This document shows, in pieces, positions 15,896 through 24,334 of a stretch of DNA of 51,826 nucleotides. The position numbers and the translations under genes are program-made. Numbering within the stretch: position 1 is the stretch's first letter; each line of letters starts with the position of its first letter. The notes beneath the pieces are model-generated. The model was not told the DNA's origin. It did no database searches and saw only the letters and a program-made list of their open reading frames with translations. Source of the stretch: Acidobacteriota bacterium. GTDB lineage: Bacteria > Acidobacteriota > Vicinamibacteria > Vicinamibacterales > Fen-181. The DNA lies in NCBI GenBank assembly GCA_003170135.1, contig PMZR01000078.1, positions 1 to 51,826 of the forward strand, written 5' to 3'.

Positions 15896-17014
15896 TTACG
15901 CTGCGACCGTGTGGGCGGCAAAGGAACGACGAGCGAGGCCCGCGCGACGACGATGCGGGAGCAGATCGGCAACGCCTGCGAGACAGGCTTCGAATTGAAC
16001 CGGCGTGATGTTCCCCGTATCGACCAGGCGCGGCAGCAGCAGGCGGTCATCGGCCCTCGTCGCGAGACCGAAATCGCACGTCGTGGCCGACGTGACACCG
16101 GCTTCGCGAAGCCAGCCAACGAATGACGGCTGGTAGATGCCGCTCGGGTAGCAGAAATGCGTGCGGCGGCCGGGGCCGAGAATCTCGTCGATGCTCGCGC
16201 GATTGTCGTCGATCTCCTTGACGAACGCCGCGCGGTCATCCGGCGTCCGGTGACGATGCGTGTGCAACTGCACGTCGACGCCGGCGGCCGCGATCTCGCG
16301 GACTTCGTCGGGCGTCATCAGGTGCAGCAGCCGCCGCGAGAAGATGGCGTCGTAGTCGAGACCGAACGCCTCCGCCATCCCGCGCAGCAAATCGTCTTTC
16401 TCTGTGGCGGACAAGTTCGAGCGGTTGGCGTAACCGCGCACTCGGAGCGCCGCGGCTCGGCGGGCGGGTTCCGTCGTGAGATCGAGCGGAGCGAGTTCCG
16501 GAACCAGGCGCTCAATCCGGCTGCTTGCCCTGAGCGAAGTCGAAGGGAGGCCGGATTCCGCATCGTCAACGTGCCGGCCGCGCCAGAGCAGATACGAGGC
16601 GGCGGTGTCGAAGACGGGACGCTGAACCTGGCAGTAATAGGTGGTCAGATAGACAGTCGCCGGGTAGTCGTACTCGCGCAGCAGCGGAAATGCCCGCTTG
16701 TGGAAGTCGTGCGCCCCATCGTCGAAAGTGATGGCCACGCTGCGCGGCGGCAGCGTGCCAGCGGCCAGCCGGCCCAGCGCTTCGTCGAGCGGCAGCACGG
16801 CGTACCGGCCACGCTTCAGGATGTCGAGACGCTCGCGGAACGTCGCCGGCGCAATGTAGAGCTGGTTGTTCCACTCGTGCTCGTCGGCCAGCGAGATCCC
16901 GTGATAGCAAAGGATCAGCAAGCTTCTGCCGCGCCAGCGACTATTGGCCGCCACGCGGAAGAACCCTCCGCGTTTGAGAGATACGAGCAGTTGCCGCCGC
17001 ACGCGTCGAAGCAT
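15896..17014 (-). CDS. polysaccharide deacetylase (NodB-homology, carbohydrate esterase 4)
   Basis: A 372-residue deacetylase of the NodB fold. 'LLILCYHGIS' and the metal-binding 'VAITFDDGAHDF' (catalytic Asp pair) mark motif 1. 'VQLHTHRHRTP' provides the His ligands, and 'HFCYPSGIY' is motif 3. It removes N-acetyl or O-acetyl groups from surface or exopolysaccharides; no signal peptide is obvious. A palindromic repeat (16514-16557) is read in frame between motifs and adds about 15 residues. The ATG at 17014 is preferred; a GTG at 17119 overlaps the DoxX stop by four bases and would add an Arg/Ala-rich, unconserved extension, so the start is uncertain. It may be co-transcribed with the DoxX gene. 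Confidence 0.82.
   Translation of the reverse strand: MLRRVRRQLLVSLKRGGFFRVAANSRWRGRSLLILCYHGISLADEHEWNNQLYIAPATFRERLDILKRGRYAVLPLDEALGRLAAGTLPPRSVAITFDDGAHDFHKRAFPLLREYDYPATVYLTTYYCQVQRPVFDTAASYLLWRGRHVDDAESGLPSTSLRASSRIERLVPELAPLDLTTEPARRAAALRVRGYANRSNLSATEKDDLLRGMAEAFGLDYDAIFSRRLLHLMTPDEVREIAAAGVDVQLHTHRHRTPDDRAAFVKEIDDNRASIDEILGPGRRTHFCYPSGIYQPSFVGWLREAGVTSATTCDFGLATRADDRLLLPRLVDTGNITPVQFEACLAGVADLLPHRRRAGLARRSFAAHTVAA
16514..16557. repeat. REP-like palindromic element inside the deacetylase gene
   Basis: TTGCCCTGAGCGAAGTCGAA, continuing into GGGAGGC, lies between outer arms AATCCGGC (16514-16521) and GCCGGATT (16550-16557). The core CTGAGCGAAGTCGAAGGG is the same family as the element at 22131-22172. 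It preserves the reading frame and encodes GLPSTSLRASSRI. Confidence 0.75.
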
Positions 17015-17115
17015 GAGTTGTCGGGGGCGCCATGCCCCACGGGGTCGAGCAAACAACAACTGTGCCGTTGGGAGCGGCCGAGCCTGTAAGGGCGCGCGCA
17101 AGCCGCGCGACCGCC

Positions 17116-17748
17116 TCACGACAGCGCGGACCCTTCGGCCGGCCTGGAAATCACCGGCGCGGTGGAATCACGGGCCCTCAAGCCGAATCCCGGCCTCCAC
17201 GGTGTGCCAAGCGCCGGCAGCAGCCACCGATCGAGCCCCCACGCACCCGCGGTCCTCCACGCCAGCATCAGGACCAGGGCGGCGACGAGCAGGTTGGGGT
17301 TTGTGCTGGTGGACCCGGCCAGCAGGTAGTTCACGTTCATCACACCGCCGAAGAAGGCGGCGAGGCCGGTGAAGGCGCCAATGATGAGACCAATCCCCAC
17401 GGCCAGTTCGCCCCAGGCAACCAACTGGCTCCAGAACGCTGCGTGCGGCAGCACGAGGTTCTGCAGGTACGAGGCATACCAGTTCTGGACCGCTGGATGC
17501 GCGCCGCCGGCCTTCTGCACCGCGGCGTGCGCAAACGCGGTCAGCGACGCGCCTGCATCCCCGCCGGTCCACGCGGGGCTGCCCACCTTGCCGCGCCCCG
17601 CGCCCAGCCACATCCAACCCGCGTAGAGGCGCAACGGAAGCCATACCCAGCCCCACTGGACGTCGCGCAGGAGCGACCGGACGAGATCCGGACCTTCGAG
17701 TTCCATCACGAACCGCCTGCGCCGCGTCGATTCGACAGACGCCGACAT
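17116..17748 (-). CDS. DoxX/DoxD-family membrane protein
   Basis: A 210-residue integral membrane protein with about four hydrophobic helices. 'LPLRLYAGWMWLGAGRGKV' begins the DoxX domain, and 'ELAVGIGLIIGAFTGLAAFFGGVMNVNYLLAGS' is the conserved second half, with 'NPNLLVAALVLMLAWRTAGAWGLDRWL' last. Family members include subunits of thiosulfate:quinone oxidoreductase and small quinone-linked proteins, but most are uncharacterised. GGAGGAG ahead of the ATG at 17748 is the better start; a GTG at 17760 is possible. The next gene, a polysaccharide deacetylase, follows closely on the same strand. There is no sulfur-oxidation gene nearby. Confidence 0.83.
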   Translation of the reverse strand: MSASVESTRRRRFVMELEGPDLVRSLLRDVQWGWVWLPLRLYAGWMWLGAGRGKVGSPAWTGGDAGASLTAFAHAAVQKAGGAHPAVQNWYASYLQNLVLPHAAFWSQLVAWGELAVGIGLIIGAFTGLAAFFGGVMNVNYLLAGSTSTNPNLLVAALVLMLAWRTAGAWGLDRWLLPALGTPWRPGFGLRARDSTAPVISRPAEGSALS

Positions 17749-17921
17749 GGGCTCCTCCACGGATCAGGCGGGCCGGGAGCGGCTTCGCTTCGGCGAGGTG
17801 AGAGGCTCGCGCCCCGGGCCTTTGGTTGTTGTGCGGTGAAGGACAACCGTACGCGCGGAAGGGGTCGAAGTCAAGCGGCGACAAACGACCAGGTGCGATC
17901 AGATGGAGCGCCAGCCCCGGG

Positions 17922-19214
17922 TTACGCCGCGCAATTGGTGGGATGGATCCGCGTCGTCTTCTTGCGCGCCTCGTAGGCGCGCGCCAGCTCGACGAAGATC
18001 GCCACGTCCCGATCGAGGTCGGTCTGCGTTCCGTCGAAGAAGAAATTGCGCATCGGCATGTGGTCGTGATCCGCGCTCACCTTCGGGTAGACCGCCTCGG
18101 TCACGATGCCGTTCATGCAGGTGAAGGGCGAGATGTCCACGACGCCGTCGCACCCCTGGTGGTAATGGAAGATCGCCTTGCCGACGCTCAGCGTCATCTC
18201 GCCCAGCGCGCCGGTGTGCGGCAAGTACGGCATCGAGTATTCCAGCACCTCCTCGATCGGCGGGTCCTCGTAGCCGCGCAGTTCCGCGTGGAACACCTGG
18301 TGAATCCGGTGTTCGTCCTTGTGCTGGATGTGGTCCTTGATCTTCGCCGCCAGCATCGCCTTCGAAAAACGCCGTCCCGACTGCCGCAGGCGCTTCTGGT
18401 GCTCGTCGTTCGTGTACCACACCCACTCGACGATGTGCGCCAGCGTGCACTCGGCGCCGTATTCCTCGAGCTTGCGGATGGTCTGATCGTTGGTGAACGG
18501 CGTGAGGCGGCAGAAGATCTCGCCCACCACGCCGACCAGTGGCCGCTTGCGCGTGAAGTCGGCGGGCACGGCCCGGAACTCGTCGCGCGCCGCGGTCAGC
18601 GCCGCCACCAGATCCTGCATGCGCTTCTCGGTCGGCACGCCGGGACGCTCGATCACGCGCTCGACCCCCTTGATCGCCCGCGCGAACACCTTGTCGGTAT
18701 CGCCGGCGTGGGTCTCGTACGGCCGCGTCCGGTGCAGCATCTTGCGCAGCGCGTCGCTGGCGGACAGCGCGCGCAGGGCGTTGCGCATCAGCTCGTTCTT
18801 CTGTTCCGCCATGCCGCCGTAGCCGTCCTTGCTGCTTGGCGAGAAGACGGGCACTTCGTCCAGGCCGATATCGCGCAGCACCTTGCGGATGTAGGGCGCG
18901 TACTGGCCGAAGCGGCATGGACCGTCGGCCGTCGGCATGAAGAACGCGGTCCTGGCAGCCTCGAAGCCCGGGCGCTCGACGATCTTCAGGAAATTGCCGA
19001 GGGTGACGCACGCGGGCAGGCATTCCTCGCCGGACGTGTGCCGCCGGCCCAGCTCGAGCGTGCGCGCGTCCGAGTCGGGGCACACTTCGGCGTCGATGCC
19101 GACGCTGCGGAACGCCGCGGCAAACGCGGCGGCGCCGCTGTAACTCATCTGCGGAATGTAGAGCTTGCGCCCCTTCAGTGTCGGGCCGCGCCCGCTGTCT
19201 CGATCGATGCCCAT
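17922..19214 (-). CDS. 2-hydroxyacyl-CoA dehydratase-like (HgdB/BcrC-type) iron-sulfur protein, partner of the activase
   Basis: A 430-residue protein related to the catalytic iron-sulfur subunits of 2-hydroxyglutaryl-CoA dehydratase, benzoyl-CoA reductase and the double-cubane cluster proteins. Cysteines likely to bind clusters appear in 'GEECLPACVTLG' (near residues 63-74), 'GPCRFGQY' (near 97) and 'ISPFTCMNG' (near 370). Such proteins are reduced by an ATP-hydrolysing activase; the activase is the adjacent upstream gene and overlaps this one by 40 bases in another frame. In many bacteria the two are one polypeptide of about 1,400 residues, so this pair looks like a split form. Substrate unknown: no CoA-pathway genes flank it. 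The ATG at 19214 has no strong ribosome-binding site. Confidence 0.8.
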   Translation of the reverse strand: MGIDRDSGRGPTLKGRKLYIPQMSYSGAAAFAAAFRSVGIDAEVCPDSDARTLELGRRHTSGEECLPACVTLGNFLKIVERPGFEAARTAFFMPTADGPCRFGQYAPYIRKVLRDIGLDEVPVFSPSSKDGYGGMAEQKNELMRNALRALSASDALRKMLHRTRPYETHAGDTDKVFARAIKGVERVIERPGVPTEKRMQDLVAALTAARDEFRAVPADFTRKRPLVGVVGEIFCRLTPFTNDQTIRKLEEYGAECTLAHIVEWVWYTNDEHQKRLRQSGRRFSKAMLAAKIKDHIQHKDEHRIHQVFHAELRGYEDPPIEEVLEYSMPYLPHTGALGEMTLSVGKAIFHYHQGCDGVVDISPFTCMNGIVTEAVYPKVSADHDHMPMRNFFFDGTQTDLDRDVAIFVELARAYEARKKTTRIHPTNCAA

Positions 19215-22200
19215 CTGCGCAACATCCCCTTGCTGTCCAGGTACGCCTCACAGCGCGTCAGCATGCCGGCGTCGTTGTTGTGCCCGTCGAACTGCAACGT
19301 CAGGAACGGCCGCCCGGACACCTCCGTGATGAAGTGCTTCACGTAGGAATCGGGGCCGCACTTGAAGTTGGTGATGTAGACGATGTGCAGCTTCGGCTTG
19401 TCCTTGACGAAGGCGGCCGCCGCCAGGATCTTGCGGCCGTAGCTCCAGAACATGTTCTCGTGCAGCGTGCCGCCCTCGTAGTCGTCCACGTCCAGGAAGT
19501 CGAGGCCGATGACGTTGGCCGCGTAGTACTTCCGCATCTTGGTGCCGATGTCGAGGTTGATGCCCTTGTCGTAGATATTGTAGGGCCGCCCGAGCAGCAG
19601 GATGCCGTGTTCGTCGGCCCGCGCGATCGCCTGAAGCGCCGTGCGCCCCGCCGCGACGAGGGTCGCGCGGAACGCGTCCATCGCCTCGAACCCGCGCCCG
19701 ACGGCCCGATCCACCTGGGCCGCGCTCGCGCGCAGGCCGGCCTGCTTCAGCGATCGCAGGATCTCGCGCGCCACGGACCGCGGGCCGAGGTTGAACCAGA
19801 GGTTCGGGGCGATGAAGCGGTCGGCGTACTCGGAGATGAACGGCGCCGCCTTCGTCACGAACGGCAGCGTCTGGTTCCACGGGCAGAAGTAGGACGGCTT
19901 CTCCGGCGGGCCTCCCGGCGTCGAGATGTTGTTCGGCACGAAGAGGAAATCGACCTTCTTGTCGATGAGCCACCGCAGGTGGCCGTGCGCGACCTGGATC
20001 GGGAAACACGGTTCCGAGACGACCGACTCCAGGCCCTGCTTCACGATCTGGTTCGTCGTCCCCTCCGAGAGGAGCACGCGCATGCCGAGATCGCGGAACA
20101 CCGCGAGCCAGAAAGGCGCCCAGTCGTAGGTGGACATGCAGAACGGCAGGCCGATGACCGGGCCCGAACCGGCCTCCGGATCGTAGCCCGCGAGCAGCTG
20201 CTGGCGGCGGAAGTCGGCCAGGTTCTCGATGACCGGCTCGCGCTCGCACTTGACCGCCTTGCGGTAGCGCTCCGAGCACTTGTCGCCCCAGTAGGTCTGC
20301 TCGCCCTCGATCGTGAAGCGCTGCACCTGGCAGAAGTTCGTGCAGTGCTTGCAGGTGAACTCGAAGATCTCGTAGTTCACCTTGTCGAGGTCGAAGCCGC
20401 GGAACGCGCTCGGCTGGTCGCGGTGCAGCATCTTCTCGCGGGCGAGGAGCGCCTGGCCGACCGCGCCCATGACGCCGTTGAACGGCGGCACAATCACCTG
20501 CTTGCCGAGAATCGCGGTGAAGGCGGCGGCCACCGCGTCGTTGTAGGCCGTGCCGCCCTGGAAGAAGATGACGTCGCCGATCTTGCGGCCGCGCACGACG
20601 CGGTTGATGTAGTTGGTCGCGACCGAGTAGGCCAGGCCGGCGACCAGGCGATTGAGCTCGGCGCCCCGCTGCAGGTAGCTGTTGACGTCGCGTTCCATGA
20701 AGACGGTGCAGCGCTCGCCCAGCTTGAGCGGCTCCGCGCTGCCGAGCGCGCGCTTTGCGAACTCGCCCTCGATCTTCACGCCGAGCTCGCGCGCCCGCTC
20801 CTCGAGGAAGCTGCCCGTGCCCGCCGCGCACGCTTCGTTCATCGCGAAATCGACGACGATGCCCTTTTCGAGGCTGATGAACTTGGCGTCCTGGCCGCCG
20901 ATCTCGAAGATCGTGTCCACGCCGAGGCCGAGCATCGTCCGGTCGATGAAGTCGGCGCCCGTCTTGTGCGCGGTGATCTCGTCGTTCACGGTGTCGGCGC
21001 CCACGAGTTCGCCGATCAACTCGCGCCCGGATCCGGTCGTGCCCACGCCGCGGATGCGGATCTTCCCGCCCAGGTCGCGCTCGATCTCGCGCAGCCCGCG
21101 GCTGACCGCCTCGATGGGCCGCGCCTCGGTGCGCAGGTACACTTCCTTGAGCACGCGGCAGTCGGCGTCCATGACCACGAGGTTCGTGCTGACCGAGCCG
21201 ATGTCGATGCCGAGGAACGCGTCCGACACGCCCGTGAGCGTGGCGGGATCGACGGCCACCATCTTGTCGCGCAACAGCACGACGTTGTCCATCGACAGCG
21301 GCGGCACGGTCGGGAAGTGCGTGTCGACGGTGATCCGGGCCAGCGCGAAGTCGGCGGCCGCCCGCTCGCCCTCGGTGCCGCGGCTCCCCTCGTCGGCCAG
21401 CATCGCCGCGCCGATGGCGCCAAACGCCGTGTGATCCTCGGGCACAAACAGGGCGCCCGGCTGCCAGCCGAACACGTGCTCGAGCGCCTGCACCACCCCC
21501 TGGTTCGACGCGACGCCACCGACGAAGGCGACCTGCGGCACCACTTTCTTGCCGCGCGTGATCGCGCTCTTGAAGTTGCGCGCGACCGCCTCGCACAGCC
21601 CCTTCAGCACCTCTTCGGGCGTGAAGCCTTTCTGCTGCGCGTGGATCATGTCGCTCTTGGCGAACACCGAGCAGCGGCCGGCGATCTGTGCCGCCCGCTT
21701 GGTCGCCGAGACGATGTCGCCGATGTCCTCGACCTTGAAGCGCAGGCGGCCGGCCTGCTGATCGAGAAACCCGCCGGTGCCGGCCGCGCAATCACCGTTG
21801 GTCTGGTAGTCCGCGATGCCGAGGTTCCCGTTCTCGCCCGTCGCTTCGAGCAGCACGTACTTCGACGTCTCGCCGCCCATCTCGAACACGGTCCGCACGC
21901 CCGGCAGCAACTGCTCGACCGCTTTCGCCAGGGCGCGGAACTCGTTCTCGCGCCTGACGCCGAACTCCTTGAGCAGCACGGCGCCACGGCCCGTCCCGCA
22001 CACGCGCCCCAGCTGGGCGCGATCGAAGAGCGCGAGCAGGCCTTCGAGCAGCGCGCGCGTCTCGGCCATCGGGCCGCCCGCGATGCGCGCGTAGCGCGTG
22101 ACGGCGAGCCACCCGTCCTCGTCGCCGTGGCACCCTTCGACTGCGCTCAGGGCGTGCCGAGCGGAGTCGAGGCGCGGCACGCGGCGGATCGACTGGAAGA

Positions 22201-22309
22201 GCGGTGTCCCCTGCCAGCGTTCGAAGTACTGTCCGGCGTCACGGTCGCGCGAGAAGAGCGCCGCCTGGACGCTGACAGAGCCGACGTCTACGCCAATGTG
22301 AATGGGCAT
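19175..22309 (-). CDS. double-ASKHA acyl-CoA dehydratase activase with DUF2229 domain
   Basis: A 1,044-residue ATPase that provides very low-potential electrons by ATP hydrolysis. Two BcrAD/BadFG (ASKHA) domains are fused: residues about 1-310 ('IGVDVGSVSVQAALF', 'CAAGTGGFL' near 173) and about 363-625 ('LGIDIGSVSTNLVV', 'CAAGTGSFLEE' near 495). Both keep the second cluster Cys ('GRCSVFAKSD', 'ERCTVFMERD'). A homodimeric activase shares one [4Fe-4S] between subunits, so here one chain can form the pseudo-dimer. A C-terminal DUF2229 region (from about 650) adds 'CKHCTNFC' and other cysteines. It is followed by the dehydratase-like partner with a 40-base overlap, and preceded on the same strand by a radical SAM gene, 133 bp away. 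A palindromic repeat at 22131-22172 is read in frame. Confidence 0.88.
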   Translation of the reverse strand: MPIHIGVDVGSVSVQAALFSRDRDAGQYFERWQGTPLFQSIRRVPRLDSARHALSAVEGCHGDEDGWLAVTRYARIAGGPMAETRALLEGLLALFDRAQLGRVCGTGRGAVLLKEFGVRRENEFRALAKAVEQLLPGVRTVFEMGGETSKYVLLEATGENGNLGIADYQTNGDCAAGTGGFLDQQAGRLRFKVEDIGDIVSATKRAAQIAGRCSVFAKSDMIHAQQKGFTPEEVLKGLCEAVARNFKSAITRGKKVVPQVAFVGGVASNQGVVQALEHVFGWQPGALFVPEDHTAFGAIGAAMLADEGSRGTEGERAAADFALARITVDTHFPTVPPLSMDNVVLLRDKMVAVDPATLTGVSDAFLGIDIGSVSTNLVVMDADCRVLKEVYLRTEARPIEAVSRGLREIERDLGGKIRIRGVGTTGSGRELIGELVGADTVNDEITAHKTGADFIDRTMLGLGVDTIFEIGGQDAKFISLEKGIVVDFAMNEACAAGTGSFLEERARELGVKIEGEFAKRALGSAEPLKLGERCTVFMERDVNSYLQRGAELNRLVAGLAYSVATNYINRVVRGRKIGDVIFFQGGTAYNDAVAAAFTAILGKQVIVPPFNGVMGAVGQALLAREKMLHRDQPSAFRGFDLDKVNYEIFEFTCKHCTNFCQVQRFTIEGEQTYWGDKCSERYRKAVKCEREPVIENLADFRRQQLLAGYDPEAGSGPVIGLPFCMSTYDWAPFWLAVFRDLGMRVLLSEGTTNQIVKQGLESVVSEPCFPIQVAHGHLRWLIDKKVDFLFVPNNISTPGGPPEKPSYFCPWNQTLPFVTKAAPFISEYADRFIAPNLWFNLGPRSVAREILRSLKQAGLRASAAQVDRAVGRGFEAMDAFRATLVAAGRTALQAIARADEHGILLLGRPYNIYDKGINLDIGTKMRKYYAANVIGLDFLDVDDYEGGTLHENMFWSYGRKILAAAAFVKDKPKLHIVYITNFKCGPDSYVKHFITEVSGRPFLTLQFDGHNNDAGMLTRCEAYLDSKGMLRRWASIETAGAARH
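22131..22172. repeat. REP-like palindromic element inside the activase gene
   Basis: CCCTTCGACTGCGCTCAGGG is followed after a short loop by CCGAGCGGAGTCGAGG. The two arms pair imperfectly into a hairpin. The minus strand encodes DSARHALSAVEG without breaking the frame, in a region where activases lack such an insert. Same family as 16514-16557. Confidence 0.75.
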
Positions 22310-22324
22310 GGTCCAAACGGGACT

Positions 22325-22440
22325 AGGAATCAGGAATCAGGAGTCAGGCGAGCGGATCGAGGATTCGGGAATCGAAGCGGCACCGTCCACGTGTGCTGGT
22401 CAACCACTCCTGATTCCCGATTCCTGATTCCCGATTCCTG
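22325..22440. repeat. inverted GGAATCAGGAATC tracts between radical SAM and activase genes
   Basis: GGAATCAGGAATCAGGAGTC (from about 22326) and, in inverted orientation, ACTCCTGATTCCCGATTCCT repeated (22405-22440) flank about 55 bp. Together they fill the 133-bp gap and could fold into a large hairpin. Confidence 0.75.
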
Positions 22441-22442
22441 CG

Positions 22443-24086
22443 CTAGCTGCACCCGCTGCAGTCAGCCTCGTCCGGCGCGGTGTCGCCGAGCGCCTTGCGC
22501 CGCTGCTGGTACTCGGCGAGCGGCATCGAGAACTGCTCCTCGATGGCCGTCCGGTGCGTCGGCCCGCCGTTGTACGCGCAGAACGGGATGATGCGGCCCG
22601 CGGGCGTCGCGTAGTGGATGACGCAGCGCCGCACCCGTTCGAGCTCGTAGTTGTAGCCATCCATGAAGTGCATGCCGGCCACGAGCAGCGTCTTGTTCGT
22701 GTAGGTCCCGTCGTTCTTGCCGCGCCCCGCGTCCTTGTCGAAGAACCCGTCGAGCGTCTGCAGGAACTTCTTGAAGGTCAGGCCGTTGGGCGCCTTGTCC
22801 TTGTGGAAGAACTTCTGGAGCTTGAGAAACGCGGTCATGCCCGCGAACCGCTTGTGCTTGGCCGCGCGCGTCTTGTCGGCCTGCACCTCGAGCGCCTGGA
22901 ACATCCCCTCGACGTCCACGAAGCGGGTAATCGGCACCGGCTTGCCGGTGCTCTGCTCGATGAAGAGATACGTGCCCAGCGAGCAGTGCGGGTGGCACGA
23001 GATCTGGACCGTTTCGTTGCCCCGCACGGCGCTGATGATCTTGGAGATCGGCGTGCAGAAGCTGAGCGGATACCAGTCGTTCCGGTTCGTGATGCCGGTC
23101 TGCTCCTCGATGCAGCGCACCAGGTCCGGCAGCGTGAAACGCAGCTTCTGCCGTTCCTCGTACCCGATGCGTCCGGTGATCGCCACCGGCTGGTAGCTGA
23201 TGCCGCTCGACACGTCGATGTTCTCGAGCGCGAACTTCAGGATGGGCCCGATCTGGTCCTCGTTGATGCCGCCGGCGATCGTCGGCACGTAGACGATCTT
23301 CATGCCCGCCTTGCGGATCGATTCCACCGCCTTCAGCTTCGTGTCGAGCAGTCGCCGCCCGCGGGTCTTCATGTAGACGTCGTCGGACAGCCCGTCGAAC
23401 TGCAGGTAGATGGTGTGCAGGCCCGCGTCGGCCGCGCGCCGCGCGAAATCGGGGTCGGCGAGCTTGATGCCGTTCGACGCGATCTGAATGTGGCTGAAGC
23501 CGAAGTCCCTGGCGGCCTTCACGATCTCGAGGAAGTCCGGATGGATGGTCGGCTCGCCGCCCGAGAACTGGACCAGGCGCCCCGACACCGGCTGCTCGGC
23601 CCGGTACAGCTTGAGCATCTCGAGGATCTGTTCCTTGGTCGGCTCGTACACCTTGCCGGTGACGTTCGCGTTCGCGAAACAGATCGGGCACGTGAGGTTG
23701 CACCGGTTCGTCAGGTCGATGTTGCCGAGCGCGGTGTGGCTGGTATGGCGGTCGCAGATGCCGCAGTCGCTCGGACACGAGACGTTCTTCGTGTTCGGAT
23801 TCGACAGACCCCGACCGTCGCCGAACTCCCAGCGTTCCGCCTTCAGGTACAGGTCGACGTCCGACCAGTAGAGGTCCTTGACGTACCCATGCTCGGGGCA
23901 GGTCTTCTCCATGTAGACCTTGCCCTGCTCTTCGAACATGCGCGCCATGATGACCTTGCCGCAGCCCGGCTCCGGGCACAGCGACTCGACGCGCTTGGGA
24001 AGGCCCTTGGTGATGTTGTTGATGGGCACGCCGCAATGCGTGGTGTCCATGGACCGGCGGGAATTCAGATTCAGCGCTGTAGCCAT
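22443..24086 (-). CDS. radical SAM protein of the MJ0619/tetraether (Tes)-membrane-spanning lipid synthase type
   Basis: A 547-residue radical SAM enzyme. The N-terminal Fe/Zn-binding segment has 'LCPEPGCGKVI' (near 37-47) and 'KTCPEHGYVKDLYWSD', rubredoxin-like as in Tes. 'CPSDCGICDRHTSHT' (near 103) gives an auxiliary cluster, and 'NRCNLTCPICFANA' (CX3CX2C, near 128-135) is the SAM cluster. Glycine-rich 'QFSGGEPTIHPD' follows. Later cysteines near 'SCHPHCSLGTYLF' and a C-terminal 'DCSGCS' may bind another cluster. This is the architecture of Methanocaldococcus MJ0619 (tetraether lipid synthase) and of bacterial homologues proposed to join lipid tails into membrane-spanning lipids. The family also has members of unknown role, so a lipid role is inferred. 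The ATG at 24086 is used; the frame is open upstream but unconserved. Next on the strand is the activase. Confidence 0.85.
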   Translation of the reverse strand: MATALNLNSRRSMDTTHCGVPINNITKGLPKRVESLCPEPGCGKVIMARMFEEQGKVYMEKTCPEHGYVKDLYWSDVDLYLKAERWEFGDGRGLSNPNTKNVSCPSDCGICDRHTSHTALGNIDLTNRCNLTCPICFANANVTGKVYEPTKEQILEMLKLYRAEQPVSGRLVQFSGGEPTIHPDFLEIVKAARDFGFSHIQIASNGIKLADPDFARRAADAGLHTIYLQFDGLSDDVYMKTRGRRLLDTKLKAVESIRKAGMKIVYVPTIAGGINEDQIGPILKFALENIDVSSGISYQPVAITGRIGYEERQKLRFTLPDLVRCIEEQTGITNRNDWYPLSFCTPISKIISAVRGNETVQISCHPHCSLGTYLFIEQSTGKPVPITRFVDVEGMFQALEVQADKTRAAKHKRFAGMTAFLKLQKFFHKDKAPNGLTFKKFLQTLDGFFDKDAGRGKNDGTYTNKTLLVAGMHFMDGYNYELERVRRCVIHYATPAGRIIPFCAYNGGPTHRTAIEEQFSMPLAEYQQRRKALGDTAPDEADCSGCS

Positions 24087-24334
24087 TACGAGACGAACCT
24101 CCGTCTGTGTGGTTGCACGAACTCGTGCGCGAGGACGCAGGAGGATACCACACGCGACGAGCCCAAAAAGCCCGTGTTTACTGGAGAAACCGAAGCTCGG
24201 CCGGTCGCCGGCCGGCGCCCGCCCGTTCGGGTGCGAGCCCTGCCCGTTCGCTGTCGCCAGCCGCCACTTGGGACAAATCGGACCAATTCTGGCGGGAATT
24301 GCAAATATTTTTTTGGGGCCTCGCGAAAATGACG

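Noticed and set aside
19178..22591. A 1,137-codon open frame on the plus strand opposite the activase
   Set aside because: It is antisense to a clear conserved protein and consists of Arg/Ala/Val/Leu-rich sequence, the usual result of high GC. The same applies to long frames opposite ligA (38828-41290), the radical SAM gene (22554-24332), the M14 gene (25792-27381) and the M56 gene (18-1253).
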